Origin: Nitrospinota bacterium
GTDB taxonomy: Bacteria; UBA8248
Length of the DNA stretch: 37,474 bases
Assembly: GCA_009839615.1 (NCBI GenBank)
Contig: VXPH01000190.1
Coordinates: 1 to 37,474 of the forward strand
Reading direction: 5' to 3'
The stretch's first letter is position 1. Each line of letters starts with the position of its first letter. The notes under the pieces were generated by a model. It saw only the letters and a program-made list of their open reading frames with translations. It had not been told where the DNA came from and ran no database searches. Below are positions 7,626 to 17,681 of this stretch, one piece after another. Position numbers and translations under genes: made by a program.

Positions 7626-9038
7626 CTAGATATCATAGTAGAGGTGGAATTCGTGGGGATGCGGACGCAGGCGAACCGCATCCACCTCCTCTACACGCTT
7701 GTATTCGATCCAGTTGTCGATGGCATCCTTCGTGAACACGTCGCCTTTCAGCAAGAACTCATAATCGGCTTCGAGCGCGTCCAACGCCTCGGGCAGGCTG
7801 CCGGGTGTCTGCTGCACGCTGCCCTTCTCCTCTGGACCGAGATCGTAGAGATTCTTGTCGATTGGGTCGGGCGGCATGATTTTATTTTGGATGCCGTCCA
7901 AGCCAGCCATCAACATCGCGGCGAAGGCCAGATAAGGGTTGCAAGAGGGGTCGGGACAACGGAATTCGACCCTCTTGGCCTTCTCACTCGAAGAATACAT
8001 CGGTATGCGCACGCAAGCGCTTCTGTTGCGGCAGCTATAGATCAAATTGATAGGTGCCTCATAACCCGGCACCAATCGACGGTAGCTATTCGTCGTCGGA
8101 TTGGTGAAAGCCAGCAATGCGGGCGCATGCTTTAACAAACCACCGATGTAGTAAAGTGCGTCTGGACTCAGATCGCCATAAGTCCCCGCGCGATACATGA
8201 TGTTCTTGTCATCCTTCCAGATGCTTTGGTGGCAATGCATTCCGGTGCCGTTGTCGAGAAACACAGGTTTCGGCATGAAGGTCGCTGTCTTTCCATGCTT
8301 TCTTGCCACGTTCTTGACGATGTACTTGTACTTCATCAGCTTATCCGCCGTGGTCACCAAGGTATCGAATCGAATATCGATTTCACATTGCCCAGCGGAG
8401 GCCACCTCATGGTGATGCACTTCACACTCGACGCCACACTCCAGCATTGTCAGCATCATCTCCGAGCGAACGTCCTGCAGCGTGTCGTTGGGCGGCACGG
8501 GGAAATAGCCTTCTTTGTAGCGGTTCTTGTGGCCTAGGTTCGGATCTTCATTGGCACCCGTGTTCCAGGCGGCTTCTACTGAATCAACTTCGTAAAAAGC
8601 ATGATTTTCCGAACCAGAATAGCGCACGTCGTCGAACACGAAAAACTCAGCTTCGGGGCCAAAATAAGCGACATCCCCGATGCCTGTAGACTTCATATAC
8701 TGTTCCGCCTTGATGGCGATGTGACGGGGATCGCGATCGTAGAGTTCGAGCGTAACCGGATCCTTGATGTCGCAGATCAGAACCAGGGTCGGAATTTTCA
8801 GGAATGGATCCATGAACGCGGTCGTCGGATCCGGAATAAGAAGCATGTCGCTCTGATCGATGCTTTGAAACCCCCGGATGCTCGAGCCATCGAAACCGAC
8901 ACCTTCCTCGAAGGTATCTTCCTCAAGAGTATCGATGTGCGCCGAGAAGTGCTGCCACATGCCGGGCATGTCTATGAAACGATAGTCAACCATTTGGGCG
9001 CCGCTTTCCTTAGCCAATTTCAAGACATCTTCAACCAT
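7626..9038 (-). CDS. glnA: Glutamine synthetase, type I
   Basis: A 470-residue class I glutamine synthetase, which condenses ammonia and glutamate with ATP. The N-terminal beta-grasp ([17 protein letters not shown]), [10 protein letters not shown], the EAEFFVFD glutamate-binding segment, [16 protein letters not shown] and the latch NRSACVRIP are all present. Y398 in NLYDL corresponds to the adenylylation tyrosine of the GSI-beta type, which suggests control by GlnE-type adenylylation. No glnE lies in this window. GGAGG stands 9 bases before the ATG. The gene is last in glnB-glnD-glnA, 82 bases after glnD. I see no clear extra promoter in that gap. Confidence 0.98.
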   Translation of the reverse strand: MVEDVLKLAKESGAQMVDYRFIDMPGMWQHFSAHIDTLEEDTFEEGVGFDGSSIRGFQSIDQSDMLLIPDPTTAFMDPFLKIPTLVLICDIKDPVTLELYDRDPRHIAIKAEQYMKSTGIGDVAYFGPEAEFFVFDDVRYSGSENHAFYEVDSVEAAWNTGANEDPNLGHKNRYKEGYFPVPPNDTLQDVRSEMMLTMLECGVECEVHHHEVASAGQCEIDIRFDTLVTTADKLMKYKYIVKNVARKHGKTATFMPKPVFLDNGTGMHCHQSIWKDDKNIMYRAGTYGDLSPDALYYIGGLLKHAPALLAFTNPTTNSYRRLVPGYEAPINLIYSCRNRSACVRIPMYSSSEKAKRVEFRCPDPSCNPYLAFAAMLMAGLDGIQNKIMPPDPIDKNLYDLGPEEKGSVQQTPGSLPEALDALEADYEFLLKGDVFTKDAIDNWIEYKRVEEVDAVRLRPHPHEFHLYYDI

Positions 9039-9120
9039 CTGTTACACCTCCATACGGAATTGCGGTTTTGCGAGAAATTATCGACACAAAACCAGGATTT
9101 GTTCAGCCCTACAGGCTTCG

Positions 9121-11862
9121 TTATGACACGATGGCGCCTACCGGACGCCCTTCCTCGAGAATTTCGCTAAGATTTCCGCACAACTCCTTCAGTCTGGTCG
9201 TATCATCTATTTTTTGACTGTTGTCGTCCGTGATGTAGAAGGCATCCACCGCACATTGGCCCTCTGTGGTGATTTTGGCTCGTGAGATGGATATACCCTC
9301 TTGCGCGAAGAATTGAGCAATTTGCGCCAGGAGCCCATGTCTGTCCGGCGCAACTACTTCCAGAACCGTCGCGTCTTCACTCGCCGTCTGATCGAATTCG
9401 ACAAGTATCGGCAAATCGAATGACATCCGTTTCTTCAAGCGCAAATACTTTTTGCTTCGTCCCAAAAATTCAGGCAATCCCAGTTCACCCGACAGTAATT
9501 CCTCCAGCGATTCCCGGAATTTTTCCCAAAGGCCTTCATCGACGACGGCCTTTCCATCGGCATCCACTACCTCGAACGTATCAATCACTAAACCGTCTTC
9601 GCGTGTATATACTTTCGCATCCAGAATGTTGAGCTCATATACTGCAAACGCACCAGCGACGAGCGCGAACAAACCAAGTTGATCCTTGCACAACAGCGTC
9701 AAGAGCGTATGTCTCCGTCTTCTGCGGTGCGTAATGTCGATCTCGCATATCGTTCCATCCGAAATACGGGTTCCAAGCTCGATGTGGCGCAAGATGTCTT
9801 GCGGTGGAGTTTCTGTGCGGTATCTATCCGGCATGGACTCCATGTGCCCGGCGATTTCTTCGCGCCCTATCCGGCTTCCTCCAGCCCTCGCCTCTAAACT
9901 CACTTGCTCTACGGTGTCTTCCGTGCGCTTTCTCCTGTACAAATCCTCTCCCGTTTCCATCACCCTGAGCACTCGCTTGTACAGTTCGTAGATTAAAGTA
10001 CTTCTCCACTCATTCCATATACCTGGAGCGACGGCGGATATATCCGCATAGGTCAAGAGATAAAGCATTTGGAGTCTTTCCACCGTCTCCATTTTATCGG
10101 CGAAATTGCTGATCAAAACAGGATCGTCGATATCACGCCTTTCAGCCGTGATGCTCATTTCAATATGGCAAGCCACCAAAAATTCGATGATGCTTCCCTG
10201 ATCCGCCGGCAGACCCATACGCATGATGATGTCGGGAAGCGCGGATGAACTCTTGTGCACATGCCTCGGCCCTCTGGCCTTTCCGATATCGTGAAACAAA
10301 AGCGCAAGCCTAAGGATATTGGTGCGCTCCATCTCTCTATGAATATGGGCCACTTGTTGCAAGGACACGTCTTTTGTGTATGTGAGCTCATCCAATGCCG
10401 CCAGGGTCAACAAAGTATGTTCATCCGCCGTATATCGATGGTAATGATCGTACTGGACGAAACATGTCAGAGGTTCAAACTCGGGGACATAACGCCCCAA
10501 AAGACCGAGACCGTGCATTTCGTGCATCGTAGTCGTCACACCGGCCTTGCCGCTCAATATCCGTAAGAAGCTGTCTCTTACATCCGGTGAAGAGCGAAAA
10601 TTATCGTCGACGGTATCCAGGTGGGCTCGAACAAAATTTCTCACGTTCGGAGATAATCGGCACCCGAAGCGATATTGACACTCGAAGATATTCATCAAGC
10701 CCTTAGGATTTTCAAGAACTATTTCAGGATTGGACTCATCTAGAACGAGCGAATGATAATCCTGCAAAGCCAATCCATCTTCGAGGGTCTGGAGCCTAGG
10801 TTTTCTGTTGACCCATCTTCTGCTCTTCAGATGGTCTTCTAGGGTTTCAAAAAAATCCCGGCAAAAAATGTGCAGATCCCTGGCATGCAAGAAATAATCG
10901 CGCATCAAGCACTCACTGGCCAAAGCGTTTTCTTCATCTTCATAACCCAGCGCGGGCGCGATCTCGGCTTGCGCTTGAAAGTTCAGCATATCGTTTTTGG
11001 CTTTTGCGCGTATGTGGAGTTGAGCTCGGATGCGAAGGAGAAAATCATAAGCTTTCATCGCCTTTTCGAACTCCGCTTGCGGCACCCAGCCCTTGCGCCA
11101 TATTTCATCCATTTCCTTCAGGCCAAAAGCCTTGGCCAACCAGCAGACGGCATGGAAATCCCGCAAGCCTCCAGCACTTTCCTTTACGTTCGGCTCTAAG
11201 ACATAAACCGAAGGATCCCATGATCGGTATCGTCTCATTCGTTCTTCAAGGCGATTTCGAAGATGCGAACTTTTCGCGACACGATGAAGGTAAGCATCGA
11301 ATTTCTTGTTGAATTCCCGGAAAACTTCTTTACTGCCCGCCAATAAACGATTCTCCAGCATGGCGGTTTCGCTTTGGTAATCTTCCTTGGCTATTTTCAG
11401 ACAATTAGAAATGGTTCTAGCGCTATGACCTATCGTAAGACCTGCATCCCACATTAGATACAAGACAGAGCGTATCAATTCACTGATTTGTCCCTCATGT
11501 CCCGAAAATAGAAACAACAGGTCGATATCCGAACCAGGAGACAATTCCCCCCGCCCATACCCACCAATGGCTACCAGAGCGCATGAAAACACCTGATCGC
11601 TTTCGCCAGATTTTCTCCTTTCTCCCTCCAAAGCGTACGCATAGACTTGAGCAATATACGCATCCATGAAATTCGCATGGGCTTCACACAATTCGTATCC
11701 GCCCGCACCCTCACGCTGCGCATTGCATATATGTTCTCCCGCCTGCGCGTACGCCTCCTTGATATAGCGGAGAAAACCGCTTCGTTCCCACCCGCTGGCG
11801 GCAAGAGTAGTTTCTCTAATATCGTTTTGAAGTTTTAATAAATGGTTGAGAGATGGCGTCAT
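9121..11862 (-). CDS. glnD: PII uridylyltransferase / uridylyl-removing enzyme
   Basis: A 913-residue protein with the complete GlnD architecture. The nucleotidyltransferase signature GGYGRGELSPGSDIDLLFL lies near residues 96-114, and the GlnD linker follows. The HD hydrolase motif HDIGKARG is near residue 524. Two C-terminal ACT domains lie at roughly 720-780 and 829-890, the second with APDRHGLLAQIAQFF. The enzyme senses glutamine through the ACT domains and adds or removes UMP on the T-loop tyrosine of PII. It begins 12 bases after glnB on the same strand, and its target (Y51) is intact in that protein. The Shine-Dalgarno sequence is weak, consistent with translational coupling. Nothing looks truncated. 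Confidence 0.97.
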   Translation of the reverse strand: MTPSLNHLLKLQNDIRETTLAASGWERSGFLRYIKEAYAQAGEHICNAQREGAGGYELCEAHANFMDAYIAQVYAYALEGERRKSGESDQVFSCALVAIGGYGRGELSPGSDIDLLFLFSGHEGQISELIRSVLYLMWDAGLTIGHSARTISNCLKIAKEDYQSETAMLENRLLAGSKEVFREFNKKFDAYLHRVAKSSHLRNRLEERMRRYRSWDPSVYVLEPNVKESAGGLRDFHAVCWLAKAFGLKEMDEIWRKGWVPQAEFEKAMKAYDFLLRIRAQLHIRAKAKNDMLNFQAQAEIAPALGYEDEENALASECLMRDYFLHARDLHIFCRDFFETLEDHLKSRRWVNRKPRLQTLEDGLALQDYHSLVLDESNPEIVLENPKGLMNIFECQYRFGCRLSPNVRNFVRAHLDTVDDNFRSSPDVRDSFLRILSGKAGVTTTMHEMHGLGLLGRYVPEFEPLTCFVQYDHYHRYTADEHTLLTLAALDELTYTKDVSLQQVAHIHREMERTNILRLALLFHDIGKARGPRHVHKSSSALPDIIMRMGLPADQGSIIEFLVACHIEMSITAERRDIDDPVLISNFADKMETVERLQMLYLLTYADISAVAPGIWNEWRSTLIYELYKRVLRVMETGEDLYRRKRTEDTVEQVSLEARAGGSRIGREEIAGHMESMPDRYRTETPPQDILRHIELGTRISDGTICEIDITHRRRRRHTLLTLLCKDQLGLFALVAGAFAVYELNILDAKVYTREDGLVIDTFEVVDADGKAVVDEGLWEKFRESLEELLSGELGLPEFLGRSKKYLRLKKRMSFDLPILVEFDQTASEDATVLEVVAPDRHGLLAQIAQFFAQEGISISRAKITTEGQCAVDAFYITDDNSQKIDDTTRLKELCGNLSEILEEGRPVGAIVS

Positions 11863-11874
11863 CGGAAGATATCG

Positions 11875-12546
<672 letters not shown>

Positions 12547-12867
12547 ATGGAATGTACGCTTTTAGAAGCACCCGTAGACTGTCATTTCGCATCGAAAGGC
12601 TCCAATGGGCAAAACCAATGCTCATACAACGGAAGCTCCTGCTTCCCCGTCGTCGAGGAATGCCTTTCGGGCGATGACGAGAAAGCATGCGAGCACATCC
12701 TGGAGTTTCCAAAAGGAAAGTACTGCTCTAAATTTCCAAATCCGGAAAATCGCTGGGAACGCGGCAGATGTCCCCTTGCGACGCATATTAAAGTGGACTT
12801 CGAGGCCCCTCTGGAGAAGAAACTCAACCCGCTGAAAGCCTCGAAACGAGCTGCGCGAGGAAATTAA
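12547..12867 (+). CDS. PxxKW-type small cysteine-rich protein
   Basis: A 106-residue protein that I recognise as the small cysteine-rich 'PxxKW' family of Deltaproteobacteria-like genomes, with no known function. The resemblance covers the N-terminus (MECTLLEAPVDCHF), the middle (CSYNG and YCSKFPNP) and the C-terminal tail KLNPLKASKRAARG. Eight cysteines suggest a metal or Fe-S site. The eponymous P-x-x-K-W reads PENRW here, with arginine for lysine. AGGAG stands 10 bases before the ATG. It is a single-gene unit ended by a strong hairpin, between nitrogen-control genes and the IspH fusion. It has no signal peptide, so a cytoplasmic location is likely. Confidence 0.75.
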   Translation: MECTLLEAPVDCHFASKGSNGQNQCSYNGSSCFPVVEECLSGDDEKACEHILEFPKGKYCSKFPNPENRWERGRCPLATHIKVDFEAPLEKKLNPLKASKRAARGN

Positions 12868-12912
12868 AGGGCGAACATGTTCATTCAAAAACGCTACACA
12901 CCACCAATAAAT

Positions 12913-12944
12913 ATAGCCGCGCTATTATTCAGCGCGGCTATTTT
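12913..12944. terminator. Intrinsic terminator between convergent genes
   Basis: A perfect 11-bp stem (ATAGCCGCGCT at 12913-12923, complement at 12931-12941) with a 7-base loop is followed by TTTT rightwards and by an A/T-rich tract leftwards. It can end both the cysteine-rich gene and the leftward IspH-UbiA gene. Confidence 0.8.
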
Positions 12945-12958
12945 GTACTGAATGAATC

Positions 12959-14677
12959 CTACGCCACCAGAAGAGCCAAAACACCTGCAACAATGAAAAT
13001 CTGATCGGCGGCCACTTCCATGAGCCCGCTATGGCCCAGTATTTTTCGGGAATACCAGTATAGGCATGCGCCCGCGTACATGACCGGAACGAGCATCACG
13101 TAGCCGAACGACGAAGACACCCACCCGTTTATCGTGGCGCTAACGAGAGCAGCAGCTAACGCGGCGCAGACCGCCCCCATAAGCGCTTCGGTTTGCGCTT
13201 TGCCGAAAACAATCGGCAAAGTCCTCTTGCCCACGATTCTATCGCCTTGAATGTCTCTCAACTCCATCAAACCGGTTCGGAAGAAAATCAAACCGAAAGC
13301 GACGAAAATCGACACTACCCAGCCCGTGGAAATCGCTTGAGAATTCGCCAGCGCGGGCAAACCCGCCATGCTGAAGGTCCAACCCGATGCGAGAACCAAA
13401 ATCTTCAAAGCCGGGAGATTCATCACCCGCCCGACGAGTGCGCGAGGCTCGAGCTTCAGACTGCAAAAGATGGCCCAAACAAGTCCGGCCACCATAATGC
13501 CCCCCGTCAGGTAGGAGATACTCACTCCGAACGCGATGGATACCAAGGCGGCGACCCCGGACAGGGTCAACAGAATGGGTTTGTGCTTTTCATAAAAAAG
13601 AGCCCGATTGGGTTCATTGTATCTATCCGCCTCATAGCTGACACAACGATTTATCGTATGAGCCGCGAAGAGATAAAGGCCTGCCGTCAAAGCGAGTTTC
13701 ATCGAGAGAGAGAAACCACCCAATTTCGCCATAGCGATGCTACCCAGCAACGCGGATAGGAAAAGAAGAGCATTCGCTCGAGACAAGACCTTGAGAATAT
13801 CAAAAAGCTTATCTGCGATATTTGGATTCGGATCGGGAATCGCCTCGATACGGTTGACAACGCGCCTGATCATCCAATCCGGCGTAGAGGCGCCTGCCGT
13901 TACGGCGATGTTCTTGTATTGCTGCAGGAATTTTTCGTCAATCTCATCTTCGGTTTCGATGAGAATCGAATCCGCGCCTCCCTCCTTCGCTACTTCCACC
14001 AAGCGGTTTGTGTTGCCGCTGTTGCGGCCTCCGACGACGACCATCAGATCGACATCGGGTGCTAATTTCTTTACCTCTTCCTGACGAACCTCTGTCGCAT
14101 CGCAAATGGTATTGAACATTTGCGCTTGGGGGTATTTCCGCAAAATCGCTTCTTCCACACCTTTCCACTCGCGCATGTTGATAGTTGTTTGTGCGACCAC
14201 GACAACAGGTCGGTCGCCGATGTCCGGGAGCCCGGGCACATCTTCCATACACGTTATCAGGTGGCTACCGGCTTCCGCGTAGCCCTTGTGGCCATCCACC
14301 TCCGGGTGGCCTTCTTCTCCAATAATTACTGTGAATGCACCCATGCGGGAATGCTTTCTGATGACCCCATGCACTTTGGCTACCAGAGGGCATGTCGCAT
14401 CCCTGATGCCGGCGCCCGAACCTCTCAAGCGATCACGCACCTGCGGCGATATGCCATGCGCCCGGATAACGACCAGACTTGTATTGCTCGGCGTTTCCTG
14501 GGGGTCGGAAACGAAAACGCTTTTCTGCTCCAGCAATTCCACCGTTTGCGGATTGTGAATCAACGGCCCATGCGTGAGAACTTCGCTGGATGCGTCATTG
14601 GCCGTGTCCAAGGCTATATCGAGCGCTCTTTCCACTCCCCAGCAGAAACCAGCCGTCTTCGCTAGCTTGACTCTCAA
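12959..14677 (-). CDS. ispH: IspH (HMBPP reductase) fused to a UbiA-type prenyltransferase
   Basis: A 572-residue two-part protein. Residues 1-280 are a complete IspH, the [4Fe-4S] enzyme that makes IPP and DMAPP at the end of the MEP pathway. Its cluster cysteines are C12, C96 and C192, and IRAHG, EEGHPEV, AQTT, GGRNSGNT and TAGASTPDW are all present. Residues 290-572 are a hydrophobic UbiA-superfamily domain with about eight membrane segments. The second aspartate motif is intact (D475/D479 in RDIQGDRIVGKRTLP). The first motif reads N343-S347-D351, with serine at the usual middle aspartate. The start is TTG with AGGAGG seven bases before it. Family knowledge suggests that one half makes isoprenoid units and the other transfers a prenyl chain. 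That the halves cooperate is inference. No stop or frame change separates them. Confidence 0.9.
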   Translation of the reverse strand: MRVKLAKTAGFCWGVERALDIALDTANDASSEVLTHGPLIHNPQTVELLEQKSVFVSDPQETPSNTSLVVIRAHGISPQVRDRLRGSGAGIRDATCPLVAKVHGVIRKHSRMGAFTVIIGEEGHPEVDGHKGYAEAGSHLITCMEDVPGLPDIGDRPVVVVAQTTINMREWKGVEEAILRKYPQAQMFNTICDATEVRQEEVKKLAPDVDLMVVVGGRNSGNTNRLVEVAKEGGADSILIETEDEIDEKFLQQYKNIAVTAGASTPDWMIRRVVNRIEAIPDPNPNIADKLFDILKVLSRANALLFLSALLGSIAMAKLGGFSLSMKLALTAGLYLFAAHTINRCVSYEADRYNEPNRALFYEKHKPILLTLSGVAALVSIAFGVSISYLTGGIMVAGLVWAIFCSLKLEPRALVGRVMNLPALKILVLASGWTFSMAGLPALANSQAISTGWVVSIFVAFGLIFFRTGLMELRDIQGDRIVGKRTLPIVFGKAQTEALMGAVCAALAAALVSATINGWVSSSFGYVMLVPVMYAGACLYWYSRKILGHSGLMEVAADQIFIVAGVLALLVA

Positions 14678-14745
14678 TCGTATCCCTCCTGACCGAGCAA
14701 AGTGAACGCAATATACGTTTCGGCTCCCAAAATCATCATTTGCAC

Positions 14746-14775
14746 ACTATAGCTTCACTCTCGATTCATATGCAA
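14746..14775 (-). promoter_or_regulatory. Putative promoter of the IspH-UbiA gene
   Basis: Read leftwards, TTGCAT (14770-14775) and TATAGT (14746-14751) are 18 bases apart, about 70 bases before the TTG start. The -10 is good and the -35 is weak. Confidence 0.4.
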
Positions 14776-14787
14776 TAAAAACATACA

Positions 14788-15333
14788 TCAACTTTCATTC
14801 GAAAAACGTCGACGATCAAAACGAAATTCAATGATAGGAGGCGCATCCTTTAAGTGAAGCAGATCGAAGATTCGAAACCACCCACCGGAAGCATCCAAAA
14901 ACACCTCGCCAACCGTCCTGGGAAGATTGAATCTCCTCGGGCCGCAGCTGCCAGGATTGAAAAATACGGTCTTGTCAATTATTCGACAAAGTGGTTGGTG
15001 GCTGTGACCGAAAATCACTAAATCCATTGCTTCACGCCCAAGAAGCATCTTCAATTCCCGGGACGGCCCTCCCCGGTGCCAGACAATATGCTGAATCATA
15101 ATGCGCCAGCCTGCTATTACGGTTTTCAACCGCACCGGCGCCAAAGTGGGCGCATCCACGTTTCCCGAAACACTGGCGACGGGGGCAATGCTCTCGAGTT
15201 CCGGCAAGATCAAATCAGAACCCACATCGCCAGCATGGAAGATATGATCTGCACCTTGGCAAAACTCAACCACGTCATGCGCAAGGCGTCCATGCGTATC
15301 GGACAACACACATAATCTGACGCTCGAAGTCAT
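14788..15333 (-). CDS. YfcE/MJ0936-type metallophosphoesterase
   Basis: A 181-residue calcineurin-like phosphoesterase of the small YfcE/MJ0936 class, which hydrolyses phosphodiesters with two metal ions. The metal-binding motifs occur in order: SDTHGR near residue 12, HAGDVGSD near 38, SGNVD near 58, and FGHSHQPL near 110 followed by NPGSCG. Family members act on model phosphodiesters and their natural substrate is usually unknown. The gene lies 84 bases after the DMT transporter on the same strand and ends 110 bases before the IspH fusion, which has its own likely promoter. The Shine-Dalgarno sequence is weak (GAGCGG). Confidence 0.9.
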   Translation of the reverse strand: MTSSVRLCVLSDTHGRLAHDVVEFCQGADHIFHAGDVGSDLILPELESIAPVASVSGNVDAPTLAPVRLKTVIAGWRIMIQHIVWHRGGPSRELKMLLGREAMDLVIFGHSHQPLCRIIDKTVFFNPGSCGPRRFNLPRTVGEVFLDASGGWFRIFDLLHLKDAPPIIEFRFDRRRFSNES

Positions 15334-15417
15334 TTTTACCGCTCAACTCATAAGTCGCCCAAATCCCATTCCGCTGATTGAAAAGGCAATCAAAACTCAT
15401 CCAAATACAAGAAAATA

Positions 15418-16278
15418 TTAACTTTTCGATCTTCCACCCAATACGATACCCATCAATATGATAGCGCAGGCGAACAATCGGCTGGACGTAGGAACTTCCC
15501 GAAGCAGCCACCATGCTAACCCGGTAGCTACCAACGGTTCTCCCACAACAGCAAGTGCCACTTTTCCTGGGTGCAGATGTCCCAAGGCATAATTGACGGA
15601 GGTATGACCGATCAAGGTGGGGATGAGTATCATGGCAAGTAGGAGAAGCCAAGTATTGCTGGAGTATCCGCCGAGTGGCTGCTCCAGGATGAAAGCGGCA
15701 CAGATAAGCAAAATCCCGCTGAATCCATAACACCCCGTTACATACGCCGCCACGGGTATTTTCACTCTCAGTTTGCGGCCGCAAAGCATATAGGCGGATG
15801 CCATCACGGCCGCGGACAACGCGAGGAAATTCCCCCAGAAGCTATCATCCCGGCCCACAAAGTCAGAGTATGCTAAAATTGTACTGCCACTGATAGCCAA
15901 CACCACACCCAGCCAAAAATTCCTCCCTTCCCTCTCTCCCAACAGAACGATTCCACCAATTCCTGCGAATATGGGGTTGGTCGTCGCAAGCACGACGGAA
16001 CTTGCTACGGACGTATGCGACAGCGACTCTATCCAAAACGCAAAATGAAACGCCAAAAATATACCCGAACCCGCCCAAATTATCTTCTCCTTGAGCGACA
16101 AAGCACCCCATATATACATGACGTTCTTGGCTGTGAACGGCAGCAGCAACAAAGCGCCTCCGCCCATACGGTATGCCGCTATCGACAGAGGTTCGGCGTC
16201 CGCTAATCGTATGAGTATGGCGGAACAGCCAAGGGCAATGACCCCAACAAACAAATAAAAATACAAGGGAATTTTCAT
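15418..16278 (-). CDS. DMT-family (EamA) transporter
   Basis: A 286-residue integral membrane protein made of two EamA repeats of about five hydrophobic segments each, the standard layout of drug/metabolite transporters. N-terminal features (AILIRLADAEPLSIAAYRMGGGALLLLPF) and the second-repeat motif (GHTSVNYALGHLHPGKVALAVVGEPLVATGLAWWLL) are typical. The substrate cannot be told from the sequence; family members export amino acids, metabolites or drugs. It lies between the alpha/beta hydrolase and the metallophosphoesterase, all leftward with short gaps, so an operon running from trxA to the phosphoesterase is possible. Confidence 0.88.
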   Translation of the reverse strand: MKIPLYFYLFVGVIALGCSAILIRLADAEPLSIAAYRMGGGALLLLPFTAKNVMYIWGALSLKEKIIWAGSGIFLAFHFAFWIESLSHTSVASSVVLATTNPIFAGIGGIVLLGEREGRNFWLGVVLAISGSTILAYSDFVGRDDSFWGNFLALSAAVMASAYMLCGRKLRVKIPVAAYVTGCYGFSGILLICAAFILEQPLGGYSSNTWLLLLAMILIPTLIGHTSVNYALGHLHPGKVALAVVGEPLVATGLAWWLLREVPTSSRLFACAIILMGIVLGGRSKS

Positions 16279-16329
16279 GCTCTAAGAACCAGACGCAGGT
16301 GCAGGGATTCTCTAAAATCTAGAAGACCC

Positions 16330-17112
16330 CTACAAGTCATTCATGAACTGCGAGATTAAATCCCCGACCATATCCGGCTGCTCCAGCATCACCATGTGGC
16401 CAGATTTTGGGACAATGGTTAATTTCGCATTTGGAATCTTCTCAGACATAAATTGCGAATATTTTGGAGGCGTTAAATGGTCGTCTTCCCCACATAGAAT
16501 TAAAGCGGGCGTAGAGATAGATACCAATTCGGAAAGGACATCAAACCGGTCGCATGCTATAAAATCATGACGTAGGGTATCAGCATCGCATCGCAACAAA
16601 CTTCGAGTACCCTCTCGGACTAAGGATGGATCTGCCGTCGAAGAAAAAGCATACCCGATGATTTCATCCACTGTTTTTACGAAATCGCTTTTGACGCCCT
16701 TTAAGATAGAATCTTTCACTCTAAGTTTTGCGCCTGAGCCAATAAGAATGACACCTCTCAGTAACTCGGAATGCGTCATAGCACTTTCAAGAACTACGGC
16801 ACCCCCCATCGAATGGCCGGTTAAACAAACCGATTTCAATTTCTTGGCATTTAAGAACTCAAGAACAATGCGGCTATATTCTTTAATATCCGAGATTTGA
16901 GCTACATCAGACTCACCATGACCGGGCAGTTCCAAGGCCAAACTGTTCACGCCCTGTCGTGCCAAATTGCGCATTAAGGGAATCCAGCTATCTCGATTCC
17001 CTCCTGCCCCATGAATACAAACGACGACGCTACTTAAAACTTGGGGACCTGCCTCGCAATAAGCGATTCTATAGTCAGATAAACTCAGAGCACCTGGACG
17101 TAACCAAGACAA
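16330..17112 (-). CDS. Alpha/beta hydrolase
   Basis: A 260-residue alpha/beta-hydrolase-fold protein. The oxyanion region HGAGGNRDSW lies near residue 34, the nucleophile elbow GHSMGG near 98, the acid in CGEDDHLTPP near 210, and the catalytic histidine in SGHMVMLEQP near 238. The substrate is unknown. Its size and motifs fit esterases, lactonases and C-C hydrolases alike. The start is TTG 44 bases after the thioredoxin stop, with AGGAAA upstream at a rather long distance. It is therefore less certain than the domain, though little conserved sequence depends on it. No signal peptide is seen. Confidence 0.88.
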   Translation of the reverse strand: MSWLRPGALSLSDYRIAYCEAGPQVLSSVVVCIHGAGGNRDSWIPLMRNLARQGVNSLALELPGHGESDVAQISDIKEYSRIVLEFLNAKKLKSVCLTGHSMGGAVVLESAMTHSELLRGVILIGSGAKLRVKDSILKGVKSDFVKTVDEIIGYAFSSTADPSLVREGTRSLLRCDADTLRHDFIACDRFDVLSELVSISTPALILCGEDDHLTPPKYSQFMSEKIPNAKLTIVPKSGHMVMLEQPDMVGDLISQFMNDL

Positions 17113-17156
17113 ATAGAGGATTTCCTAAACTGTCGGCGGGCTATAGATTAGAGCCC

Positions 17157-17483
17157 CTAAAGGGCACGATCGATGGCGGCCTTCAAATCGGCTTTGGATT
17201 TAACTCCTACGACTTGCTCTACTATCTCGCCTCCCTTAAACAACATCAATGTTGGGATACCACGAATTCCGAATTTCGTCGGAATAGATGGATTCTCATC
17301 GATATTCAACTTTCCGATGCGCACTTTCCCTGCGTATTCCTGGGCAAGTGCTTCAACCGTAGGCGCAATCATTTTGCAAGGAGCACACCATTCTGCCCAA
17401 AAATCAACTAATGTGGGCGTATCTGAGTCAATTACATCCGTCTCGAAGTTCTGATCCGTAAACTCGAAAACCCCTTCCGCCAT
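17157..17483 (-). CDS. trxA: Thioredoxin
   Basis: A 108-residue thioredoxin, exactly the usual length. It reduces protein disulfides in the cytoplasm. The active site is W32-C33-A34-P35-C36, with alanine for the textbook glycine, a common bacterial variant. The cis-proline strand (GIRGIPTLMLFKGGE) is intact. I chose the ATG at 17483 rather than an upstream in-frame start because GGAGGA precedes it by seven bases and the protein then has standard length. It lies 198 bases after ftsK and 44 bases before the hydrolase on the same strand. A plausible promoter lies about 100 bases upstream. Confidence 0.96.
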   Translation of the reverse strand: MAEGVFEFTDQNFETDVIDSDTPTLVDFWAEWCAPCKMIAPTVEALAQEYAGKVRIGKLNIDENPSIPTKFGIRGIPTLMLFKGGEIVEQVVGVKSKADLKAAIDRAL

Positions 17484-17558
17484 TTCATTTCCTCCGGGAG
17501 CAAAATCCATCAGGCTGGAAAAAACGATAGGTATCTAAATCCATAATGGACATGACGT

Positions 17559-17612
17559 CGTTTCGACCAACGAAACGTGGAGCATCATTCCTTATTGACT
17601 GAAAGGCGTCAA
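17559..17612 (-). promoter_or_regulatory. Putative trxA promoter and leader hairpin
   Basis: Read leftwards, TTGACG (17607-17612) and AATGAT (17584-17589) are 17 bases apart. The -35 is strong and the -10 matches four of six. A 7-bp hairpin (CGTTTCG, TTGGT, CGAAACG) lies in the predicted leader at 17559-17577. Confidence 0.45.
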
Positions 17613-17681
17613 CTCCACTGCCCCAATTTCATACCCGGACTTTCAATCAGGCAATGAACAAAAGAGGAATATCAGTAAATT

